Source: an uncultured Phascolarctobacterium sp.
GTDB lineage: Bacteria; Bacillota; Negativicutes; Acidaminococcales; Acidaminococcaceae
Assembly: GCA_945949475.1 (NCBI GenBank)
Contig: CAMFET010000035.1
Coordinates: forward strand, 1 to 7,403
Direction: 5' to 3'
DNA: 7,403 nucleotides
Below, piece after piece: positions 1 to 6,250 of this stretch; within the stretch, counting starts at the first letter, position 1; every line of letters begins with the position of its first letter. The notes under the pieces were generated by a model. The model did not search any database. It saw nothing but the letters and a program-made list of their open reading frames with translations, and was not told the origin of the DNA. The position numbers and the translations under genes are program-made.

Positions 1-40
1 CGAAATTCGCGTCAAAAATCGCAGTGAGCGATGATTAGCC

Positions 41-122
41 AATTGCGAATTTCAATGAGTCTTAATTACTGAACCTATTGATGAAAGATATCCAGTATGG
101 AAGATAGTGATAGATAGCTGCC
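41..122. repeat. 83-base direct repeat, copy 1
   Basis: This segment aligns with 321-403 over 83 columns with one single-base gap, and about 66 columns are identical by hand count. The best-kept parts are the left end (AATTGCGAATTTCAAT, then AGTCTTAA) and the right end (ATAGATAGCTGCC). Its left end is partly palindromic (ATTG...CAAT). No open reading frame is conserved between the copies, so it is probably a dispersed non-coding repeat or a duplicated regulatory segment. Confidence 0.8.
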
Positions 123-135
123 ACGGCCTTTGTCA

Positions 136-281
136 ATATTCTTTAATATCAAATGCACTTCTTTGTATGGGCAAAGAAGTGCCAAGAAACCCACCAGCAT
201 TGCATGCTGGACCGCCACGCTTTTTTGCTCGCACAAAAAAGCTTAGCAAAAAATGCTTTACCATATCCTCGCTTCGCGGAG
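136..281. repeat. Cluster of back-to-back short hairpins
   Basis: Several self-complementary units follow each other. 136-149 has a 5-bp stem (ATATT/AATAT). 155-182 has a perfect 11-bp stem (GCACTTCTTTG/CAAAGAAGTGC) with a 6-base loop. 194-210 has a 7-bp stem (CCAGCAT/ATGCTGG) with a 3-base loop. 219-242 has a 9-bp stem (GCTTTTTTG/CAAAAAAGC) with a 6-base loop. 245-257 has a 4-bp stem (AGCA/TGCT), and 268-281 is a short bulged stem closed by CTC/GAG. The density is above what chance would give and resembles dispersed palindromic intergenic repeats. A structured RNA is the alternative. No transposase gene, clear terminal inverted repeat or target duplication is seen. Confidence 0.6.
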
Positions 282-320
282 TAAGCACAACTTTTTCTTG
301 CTATAGAACAACATAAAGGA

Positions 321-403
321 AATTGCGAATTTCAATTAGTCTTAAACTTCTGAGCCGACTGAGGATAGATAGCCGGTACATAAGAGCGTAATAGATAGCT
401 GCC
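321..403. repeat. 83-base direct repeat, copy 2
   Basis: Partner of 41-122, in the same orientation, with 198 bases between the copies. Its left end reads AATTG-CGAATTT-CAATT, a 5-bp stem with a 7-base loop. It has two exact ATAGATAGC motifs (365-373 and 391-399), where copy 1 keeps only the right-hand one (110-118). Its right edge lies 22 bases before the extended -10 element of trkA, so it could influence that promoter. This role is inferred from position only. Confidence 0.8.
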
Positions 404-425
404 TATATACTAAAATCACTATTTA

Positions 426-434
426 TGCTATAAT
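426..434 (+). promoter_or_regulatory. Extended -10 promoter for the trk operon
   Basis: TGC-TATAAT is a perfect extended -10 element of the vegetative sigma factor, placed 35 bases before the trkA start. The -35 position at 17-base spacing (406-411, TATACT) is a poor match to TTGACA, which the TG extension can compensate for. Transcription would begin at about 441, giving a short leader of about 30 bases with no room for a riboswitch downstream. Confidence 0.65.
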
Positions 435-469
435 ATAAAGAACTATAAGATGAAAAAGGAGCGCTTACA

Positions 470-1813
470 ATGCGAATTATAATAGCTGGCGCTGGCAAGC
501 TGGGCTTTAGTATAGCACAGCTTTTAGCTGAGGACCAATTTGATGTTGTAGTTGTTGAAATTGATCCTAAACGCAAAGAAGTTGTCCAAAACTCCCTAGA
601 TGTGCTTGCCATCGAAGGCAATTCCTGCAGCCCCACAATATTTGCTGATCCAGATGTGCGTGATGCTGATGTTATCATCGCTTGTACTGATAGTGATGAA
701 GTAAATATGGTTACTTGTCTTTTAGCAAAGAAGAACGGCATAAAGCACACTGTTGCACGTATTCGTAATGTAGATTATGCCGTGCATGCCCCGGAAATGC
801 TTAATCAGGATATGAAAATAGACTTAGTTATTAATCCTGAACGCATTACCGCAGTCGAAATAGATCATATTCTTATGACTCCCTCCGCATTGAACGTAGA
901 TGAATTTGCAGAGGGCAGGGTGCGCATGTTCGAGGCCAAGATTAAAGAGGATTCTCCTTTAATTAATATCCCCTTAAAGGATTTGCAAATCCCTAAGGAT
1001 ATTCTTATGGCCATGGTATTTCGCCGTCATCGCATGATTATTCCTCGTGGTAATGATTTTGTGATGCCTGGTGATAATGTATATTTTGTTGGCAAGCACG
1101 AGGCAATTCGAGAATTCGAAAACTCCTTTGGTAATACCTATGATAAGCTAGAAAAGGTGCTGATCATCGGTGCAGGCCGTACTGGACGTTTTTTGGCACC
1201 GATGCTGGAAGCACAGGGAATTCAGGTAAAGGTTATTGAAAAGAGTAGAGAACGCTGTCAGTTGTTAGCATCCAAGCTCAATAGAGGCCTTGTCCTGTGT
1301 GGCGATGGTACCGATATCGATTTACTGATGGAAGAGGGTATCTCCGAGGCCGATGTAGTTATTTGCTTGACAGAGGATGATAAGCTGAATTTATTATTGG
1401 CACAGTTAGCAAAGCATTTAGGAGCTCAAAAAACTATTGTGCGTGTAGCTCGCAATGAATATATTGAGCTTATGGAAAAGGTGGGCGTGGATATTGTTTT
1501 GTCCTCCCGCTTACTTAGTGCTGGTGAGGTATTGCGTTTCGTGCGCAAGGGTGGCATTGTTTCTCTGTCCTTATTAGAGGGGGCCCAGGCCGAAGCTTTG
1601 GAAATTATTGTTGGCCATGGCAGCGAGGTAGATGGCTTAGCTGTGCGTGATATTAAGCTACCACAGGAATGCTTAATTTGTGCTATTGTGCGCGATAATG
1701 AAGCTTATATTCCCAATGGTAATACTGTGCTGCATGCGAACGACCGTATCATTCTCTTCATTAAGAGTGAATTATCCAAGGTTACCGTACCTCTTTTCGA
1801 AGGTAGAGGCTAA
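470..1813 (+). CDS. trkA: Trk potassium uptake regulatory subunit TrkA
   Basis: Peripheral cytosolic subunit that binds NAD(H)/adenine nucleotides and gates the TrkH K+ channel. The 447 residues match the usual length of a full tandem TrkA. The first RCK/TrkA-N Rossmann domain (about 1-130) has GAGKLG at 7-12 and an acidic residue ending the second strand (E30). It is followed by a TrkA-C domain (about 140-220). The second Rossmann half begins near 228 with GAGRTG at 234-239 and E257, and a second TrkA-C domain spans about 366-440. The start is supported by AAGGAG at 456-461, 8 bases before the ATG. It is first in an operon with two trkH genes, the first starting 5 bases after its stop, which suggests translational coupling. 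Both nucleotide sites look intact. The identification is firm; which TrkH it serves, or whether it serves both, cannot be read from sequence. Confidence 0.96.
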   Translation: MRIIIAGAGKLGFSIAQLLAEDQFDVVVVEIDPKRKEVVQNSLDVLAIEGNSCSPTIFADPDVRDADVIIACTDSDEVNMVTCLLAKKNGIKHTVARIRNVDYAVHAPEMLNQDMKIDLVINPERITAVEIDHILMTPSALNVDEFAEGRVRMFEAKIKEDSPLINIPLKDLQIPKDILMAMVFRRHRMIIPRGNDFVMPGDNVYFVGKHEAIREFENSFGNTYDKLEKVLIIGAGRTGRFLAPMLEAQGIQVKVIEKSRERCQLLASKLNRGLVLCGDGTDIDLLMEEGISEADVVICLTEDDKLNLLLAQLAKHLGAQKTIVRVARNEYIELMEKVGVDIVLSSRLLSAGEVLRFVRKGGIVSLSLLEGAQAEALEIIVGHGSEVDGLAVRDIKLPQECLICAIVRDNEAYIPNGNTVLHANDRIILFIKSELSKVTVPLFEGRG

Positions 1814-1818
1814 TAATT

Positions 1819-3276
1819 ATGGATTTCAAACTAGTCAATCGTCTTTTATCGAAGCTGACCTTGGCCATGTGTGGTGTGTTAATCATACCATTGTTGGCAG
1901 CCCTCTATGCAGATAGGGAGCATATTTGGATTTTTGGCTTTAGCTTGATAGCTTCTGTGACGGTTGCTTCCTTTTTGAACTTATATGCCAGCGAGCGAGC
2001 TCGCCAAAGGCTGCGCGTGCGCGAGGCTATTGCCGTAGTAGGCTGTGGCTGGCTGTTGGTGTGCTTTTTAGGCTCCATACCGTATCTATTGTTTAATCCT
2101 GCTGACCCTCTAGCAGCGATTTTTGAAAGCGTTTCAGGCTTCACGACAACTGGTGTTACAACCGCACGCTCCTTTAATGACTATCCACCTAGTATTTTGG
2201 TTTGGCGTTGCTTGACTCACTGGACAGGTGGTATTGGGGTAATAATGCTCTTCATTATCATCATGCCCCAAATGAATGGTGGCACCAGCTATCTATTCAA
2301 TGCAGAGCTTCCTGGTGCTGTGGCAGAACGCACCTTGCCTAAGATTAAGGCATCTGCTGCTTTAATCTTAACCATTTATTTTGTCTTAACATGGGTGGAG
2401 ATAGGATTATTGATGCTATCGGGCCTACCCTTTTATCAGGCCTTTAACCTGGCCTTAGCCACTATGGCCACAGGCGGTTTTTCTTATTATCATGATAGCT
2501 TAATTTCCTTCAATAATGTAGCGGTAGAGGTTATAGCGATAGTCTTCATGCTTATTTCTAGTATGAACTTTTCACTCTATTATAAATTATGGCGTGGAGA
2601 TTGGCAGGCCATTAAGCAAGATAGTGAGCATCGCTATTATTTAGCGCTAATTTTGCTAGCAACTATTTTGATTTGTGGTGATTTATATCTTCATAATTAT
2701 CTTGATTTTGCGCAATCATTACGGCACAGCTTTTTTCAGGCTGTGTCCATAGCTAGCACTACTGGCTTTGCTTCAGACGATTTTAATGAATGGCCCAGCC
2801 TAAGTCGTTATGTGTTGTTGATGCTGATGTTTGTAGGTGGGTGTAGTGGCTCCACCGCTGGCGGCATCAAGATTTCGCGTATGGTAATCTTGTTAAAGGC
2901 TGGTTGGGCAGAGCTTTTGCGCACCTTGCATCCACGCATTATTTATTCTGTAAAAATGGGGAAGCGGGATATTGACCCAGTTATAGTGGGTAACATAACA
3001 CGTTTCTTCTTTTTGTATATTTTTGTCTTTATGGTTTTATCCGTTCTGATTAGTATTTCCGGCATTAGCGTGCTAGAGTCCTTTGGTATCGTGGCAGCCT
3101 GCATGAGCAGCGTTGGTCCTGCCTTTGGCATTGTTGGCCCCACATCTACCTATGCCAATCTGCCGGATTGGGCACGGTTTATTAGTGTAATAGCCATGCT
3201 TTTAGGTCGCTTGGAAATATTTACTTTGTTAGCCATTATGCGCCCTGATTTTTGGCGTGATAAACAAAACTGGTAA
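1819..3276 (+). CDS. trkH: Trk potassium uptake channel TrkH (first copy)
   Basis: Integral membrane K+ pore of the Trk/Ktr/HKT superfamily, built from four M1-P-M2 repeats. The four selectivity-filter loops are all present with their key glycine: TTTGVT (109-114), ATGGFS (217-222), STTGFA (313-318) and SSVGPAFG (430-437). The flexible glycine/serine segment below the filter in the third repeat (GGCSGSTAGGIK, 340-351) and the C-terminal GRLE motif (463-466) are also kept. Length 485 is normal for TrkH. There is no strong ribosome site: AGAGG at 1805-1809 lies inside the end of trkA, so initiation probably depends on ribosomes finishing trkA. It is followed after 19 bases by a second trkH of identical length. 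Sodium coupling or proton coupling cannot be decided from sequence. Confidence 0.95.
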   Translation: MDFKLVNRLLSKLTLAMCGVLIIPLLAALYADREHIWIFGFSLIASVTVASFLNLYASERARQRLRVREAIAVVGCGWLLVCFLGSIPYLLFNPADPLAAIFESVSGFTTTGVTTARSFNDYPPSILVWRCLTHWTGGIGVIMLFIIIMPQMNGGTSYLFNAELPGAVAERTLPKIKASAALILTIYFVLTWVEIGLLMLSGLPFYQAFNLALATMATGGFSYYHDSLISFNNVAVEVIAIVFMLISSMNFSLYYKLWRGDWQAIKQDSEHRYYLALILLATILICGDLYLHNYLDFAQSLRHSFFQAVSIASTTGFASDDFNEWPSLSRYVLLMLMFVGGCSGSTAGGIKISRMVILLKAGWAELLRTLHPRIIYSVKMGKRDIDPVIVGNITRFFFLYIFVFMVLSVLISISGISVLESFGIVAACMSSVGPAFGIVGPTSTYANLPDWARFISVIAMLLGRLEIFTLLAIMRPDFWRDKQNW

Positions 3277-3295
3277 TTTGTTTGGAGGATAAAGT

Positions 3296-4753
3296 ATGAA
3301 TACTAAGGTAATTTCCTATCTTTTGGGCAAAATATCAGTGCTGATGGGCGCTGCACAGGTCATTAATCTATGTATGGCTTTATATTATGGCGAAAAATGT
3401 TACCTACAGTTTCTTTTTTCTATTTTGCTAGCGGTAGGCTTGGGTTATGCTCTACAGTTTTATGGGAGAGATGCTTCTCATAAGGATATTTCCGTGCGCG
3501 AGGGTATTGGCACTGTTTTTTTCGCTTGGATTCTTGCAGCAGGCTTGGCAGGTTTACCCTTTGTCTTTTTACAGGTTTTGGATCCTGTTAGCGCTTACTT
3601 TGAAGCCATGTCGGGCCTGACGACTACAGGGGCAACGTCTATTAGCGATTTGGAGGTTTTGCCTAAAAGCTTGCTCTTTTGGCGAGCCATGAATCACTGG
3701 ATAGGCGGTATCGGTATCATTGTCATTTTCGTGGCCTTGCTGCCTTCGATGTCAGGGACTGCGGTGTATCTTTATAATGCCGAGGTAACAGGCTTTTCTA
3801 ACAGCCGTATTCTGCCGCGCATCCGCACTACGGCTATCGCGCTTTTTTATATTTATCTTTTGCTCACAATTATCCTTACCGGTATTTTGCGGGGTATGGG
3901 CATGGATGCTTATGATGCTGTGTACCATGCTTTTTCTTGCATAGCAACAGGCGGTTTTTCGGATTATAACACTAGTGTGGCCCATTTTAAGAGCCCCATG
4001 ATTGAATATGCCTTGAGTGTTTTTATGGTGCTAGCTGCAGGTAACTTTGCTGTGTATTACCAAGTAACACAAAACGGCTTTAAGGCTTTGTGGGAGGATT
4101 TAGAATTTAAGGTTTATGTGGTTATGGTCCTGTGTTTTTCTGTGGCCATTGCTGTGAATATTATCCTCGTGAATGGTTATTCCATTGAAAACGGCTTTAG
4201 GTCAGCTTTATTCCATGTAGCTTCCTTTGCTAGCACCACCGGTTTTGTAGCTGATGATTATGATAAATGGCCTTCCTTTGCTCGGATGATGCTGGCTGTA
4301 ATGTTTTTTACCGGTGGTTGTGCGGGCTCCACGGCTGGCGGCATCAAAATCTGCCGACTGATTGTATTGGTCAAGACTGTAGCAGCGGAGCTACGTCGTA
4401 CCTTGCATCCGCAAATGCTGTTGACGGTTTATTATGGCAAAGCAAGATTATCGATGCCTACAGTCATGAACATAGGTCGCTTTTTCTTTGTTTATATCTT
4501 TGTCGTGGCGTTGCTAACCTTGGTAACTACGGCTAGCGGTGTAGCGCCTGAGGAAGCAATTTTTGGTGTTGCTTCTTGTTTGGCCTCTGTAGGCCCGGCT
4601 TTTGGTAGCATTGGCGCTACGGGAACATATGCTGAATTACCTGCTGGTGCTAAAATTGCTATGGCTTTAGGTATGCTTTTAGGTCGTTTGGAGCTTTTTA
4701 CAGCCTTGGCGTTACTGCGCAGTGAGTATTGGCGTAACAGTAAACGCTGGTAA
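3296..4753 (+). CDS. trkH: Trk potassium uptake channel TrkH (second copy)
   Basis: Second TrkH-type K+ pore, also 485 residues. It aligns with its neighbour from first to last residue without a gap; by hand count 191 of 485 positions are identical (about 39%). Filter loops fall at the same positions: TTTGAT (109-114), ATGGFS (217-222), STTGFV (313-318) and ASVGPAFG (430-437), with GGCAGSTAGGIK at 340-351. All filter glycines are kept, so it should conduct K+. It has its own strong ribosome site, GGAGG at 3284-3288, 7 bases before the ATG, unlike the coupled first copy, so it may be made in greater amount. The coding frame is intact, which argues for a retained function and against decay. TrkH works as a dimer, so homodimers or a heterodimer with the first copy are possible; this is inference. 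Confidence 0.95.
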   Translation: MNTKVISYLLGKISVLMGAAQVINLCMALYYGEKCYLQFLFSILLAVGLGYALQFYGRDASHKDISVREGIGTVFFAWILAAGLAGLPFVFLQVLDPVSAYFEAMSGLTTTGATSISDLEVLPKSLLFWRAMNHWIGGIGIIVIFVALLPSMSGTAVYLYNAEVTGFSNSRILPRIRTTAIALFYIYLLLTIILTGILRGMGMDAYDAVYHAFSCIATGGFSDYNTSVAHFKSPMIEYALSVFMVLAAGNFAVYYQVTQNGFKALWEDLEFKVYVVMVLCFSVAIAVNIILVNGYSIENGFRSALFHVASFASTTGFVADDYDKWPSFARMMLAVMFFTGGCAGSTAGGIKICRLIVLVKTVAAELRRTLHPQMLLTVYYGKARLSMPTVMNIGRFFFVYIFVVALLTLVTTASGVAPEEAIFGVASCLASVGPAFGSIGATGTYAELPAGAKIAMALGMLLGRLELFTALALLRSEYWRNSKRW

Positions 4754-4779
4754 ATGGTAAAATTTTGATTAAAAGTGTT

Positions 4780-4818
4780 AAGGAGAGTATCTTTTTGTGA
4801 TATTCTCCTTTTGTTTTT
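4780..4818 (+). terminator. Rho-independent terminator of the trk operon
   Basis: A 12-bp stem (arms 4780-4791 and 4799-4810, beginning AAGGAGA and containing one G-U pair) with a 7-base loop is followed directly by TTGTTTTT. It begins 26 bases after the second trkH stop and ends the potassium-uptake transcript before the promoter of the next unit. Confidence 0.88.
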
Positions 4819-4837
4819 GGCATAAATAATGTATAAT
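4811..4837 (+). promoter_or_regulatory. Promoter for the larA unit
   Basis: A consensus -10 hexamer TATAAT lies at 4832-4837. The -35 is weak: TTGTTT at 4811-4816 with a short 15-base spacer is the best candidate, and it overlaps the U-tract of the preceding terminator. Transcription would start at about 4844-4846, leaving a leader of about 20 bases before the start codon. The position between a terminator and a new gene supports it. Confidence 0.6.
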
Positions 4838-4866
4838 GACAGTAGATAATCTTTGGAGGTCTAATG

Positions 4867-6165
4867 ATGAAAAAGTTTTTTTTACCCATCGGCCAACGCC
4901 AGGAAGAGGTGCTGCTGCCGGAGGAGCATGTGATTTATGATATACATGGCAATGCTGCTACTATTTGTAATGATGTAGTGGCTGCGGCGAAGGAGGCACT
5001 GCGTAATCCTATTGGCACTAAGCCCTTGCGTGAGATAGTTAGGGCAGGGGAGAGCGTGGCAATTATTATTAGCGATATTACTCGTTTGTGCGGTACTAAA
5101 GAGTTTTTGCCCGTCATTGTGGAAGAGCTTAATGATGTTGGTGTTAAGGATGAGGATATTACTGTTGTAGTTGCAACCGGTACTCACCGTGGCCACACTC
5201 ATGAAGAGGATATCACTGTTTGCGGTGAGGAAATGGTACGCCGTCTGCGCATTATCCAGCACGACAGCCGCAAAAAGGAGGATATGGTTTCCTTAGGCAA
5301 AACCTCCTTTGGCAATGAGGTAGCAATTAATAAATATGTTGCTAATGCAGATAGAGTTATTTTAACAGGCGCAGTAACGTTGCATCCCTTTGCTGGCTTC
5401 GGCGGTGGGCGCAAGGCAGTGATGCCCGGTGTGGCAGCTTATGATAGCATTATGATGAACCATTGCATGACCATGTCTCCTGTTGAGGGTGGTGGCTGCA
5501 ACAAGGATTGTGATGCCAGCCTTTTGGAGGGCAACCCCATCCATCAGGATATGAAGGAAAGTGCAGCATTATTAGATCCCGACTTCCTTTTGAACACAGT
5601 TTTCACTCCTGATGGCGAAATTAGTGAAATTGTAGCCGGTCATTGGTATGAGGCCTGGGCTAAGGGCTGCAAGGATTTGCTTGCTATGAGTGGTGTGCAT
5701 ATTAAGCAATTGGCTGACGTTGTCATCGCTTCCGCAGGTGGCTATCCCAAGGATTTGAACCTTTATCAAGCAACTAAATGCCATATGAATGCACAGTTCG
5801 CTGTGAAAAAGGGCGGTATCATGATTTTTACACTGGATTGCCCCGATATTAAAGAGCCTGCTATCTTTACCGATTGCTTTAGCCGCAACGATATGGAGCA
5901 ATTTGAAAAGGATATTCGTGCTAATTTCACGATTCCGGCCTTTGTAGCCTTTAAATCCCGTTGCATCGTGAACGATGTTACTGCGTATCTTGTTACACGT
6001 CCAGAAAACTTTGACTTTGTGCGCAAAACTGGACATGTACCCTGCAAAACCCTGCAGGAGGCTTGGGACTTGGCCGCCGCCAAATTAGCTAAGCAGGGCA
6101 AAGCCGATTATACCATTACTATTATGGGACATGCTTCTGCTACGCTACCGATTTTAGATAAATAG
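4867..6165 (+). CDS. larA: LarA-family nickel-dependent 2-hydroxyacid racemase
   Basis: Member of the lactate racemase family, cytosolic enzymes that invert the chiral centre of 2-hydroxyacids by hydride transfer to a nickel-pincer nucleotide bound to a lysine. Residues matching the Lactobacillus plantarum active site are visible (numbered from 4867): D70 and R73 in DITR, H107 in GTHRG, H173 and the cofactor lysine K183 in the HPFAGFGGGRK block, nickel-ligand H199, and Q301/K304 in NLYQATK. The 432 residues are close to the usual 424. ATG also occurs at 4864, but GGAGG at 4855-4859 is 7 bases from 4867 and only 4 from 4864, so 4867 is preferred. The DGxGGEGF segment of the Lactobacillus enzyme is replaced by unrelated residues (about 324-338), and cysteines sit beside H199 and at 211 and 215. 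Lactate is thus not a safe substrate call. The cofactor genes larB, larC and larE are not in the window. Confidence 0.88.
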   Translation: MKKFFLPIGQRQEEVLLPEEHVIYDIHGNAATICNDVVAAAKEALRNPIGTKPLREIVRAGESVAIIISDITRLCGTKEFLPVIVEELNDVGVKDEDITVVVATGTHRGHTHEEDITVCGEEMVRRLRIIQHDSRKKEDMVSLGKTSFGNEVAINKYVANADRVILTGAVTLHPFAGFGGGRKAVMPGVAAYDSIMMNHCMTMSPVEGGGCNKDCDASLLEGNPIHQDMKESAALLDPDFLLNTVFTPDGEISEIVAGHWYEAWAKGCKDLLAMSGVHIKQLADVVIASAGGYPKDLNLYQATKCHMNAQFAVKKGGIMIFTLDCPDIKEPAIFTDCFSRNDMEQFEKDIRANFTIPAFVAFKSRCIVNDVTAYLVTRPENFDFVRKTGHVPCKTLQEAWDLAAAKLAKQGKADYTITIMGHASATLPILDK

Positions 6166-6172
6166 TTGTTTT

Positions 6173-6218
6173 AGAGCAAGTGCCAAAGGAGTCACTTATA
6201 ACAAAGGGTGCTTGCTCT
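6173..6218 (+). promoter_or_regulatory. Hairpin between larA and the dehydrogenase gene
   Basis: Arms 6173-6184 and 6207-6218 pair over 12 bp (AGAGCAAG/CTTGCTCT perfect, then two G-U and two more pairs) around a 22-base loop. The run after it (TTGTGCTTTT) is a weak U-tract. An alternative 5-bp stem, AAGTG 6178-6182 with CACTT 6193-6197, would compete for the left arm. It could be a partial terminator, attenuator or mRNA-stabilising element setting dehydrogenase output relative to larA. No separate promoter for the downstream gene is evident. Confidence 0.55.
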
Positions 6219-6250
6219 TTGTGCTTTTAGGAAATGAGGAGGAATATTTT

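Larger units (their letters stand above)
1..469. other. Long non-coding region upstream of trkA
   Basis: No convincing protein gene lies here. The only open frame of any length (107-316, GTG start) has no ribosome site, is interrupted by self-complementary DNA and looks accidental. What the region does hold is a small hairpin at 18-32 (ATCGC/GCGAT), two copies of an 83-base direct repeat, a series of hairpins between the copies, three exact ATAGATAGC motifs, and the trkA promoter and ribosome site at the right end. A 9-base GAAATTCGC at 2-10 is the reverse complement of GCGAATTTC near the start of each repeat copy. It could be the edge of an inverted copy lying outside the window, but the match stops there. 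Confidence 0.7.

Noticed and set aside
107..316. A 69-residue open frame upstream of trkA
   Set aside because: It starts with GTG without a ribosome site, crosses several hairpins, and its composition (Pro/Arg/Lys/Ser-rich, no domain) fits translated palindromic repeat rather than a protein.
41..403. CRISPR array or insertion sequence
   Set aside because: There are only two long, imperfect repeat copies and no regular spacers. No transposase frame or terminal inverted repeats with a target duplication are seen.
1..469. c-di-AMP (ydaO-type) or other riboswitch in the trkA leader
   Set aside because: Such riboswitches are common before potassium transporters in Firmicutes, but I could not find the conserved ydaO core, and the predicted transcript leader from the TATAAT at 429-434 is too short.
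4882..6101. Minus-strand open frames opposite larA
   Set aside because: They are shadows of a well-supported coding gene, with no ribosome sites or recognisable domains.
6208..6237. Short leader peptide starting GTG at 6208 before the dehydrogenase gene
   Set aside because: The AAGGAG in the hairpin loop is about 16 bases away, too far to serve as ribosome site, and the peptide would have only nine ordinary residues.
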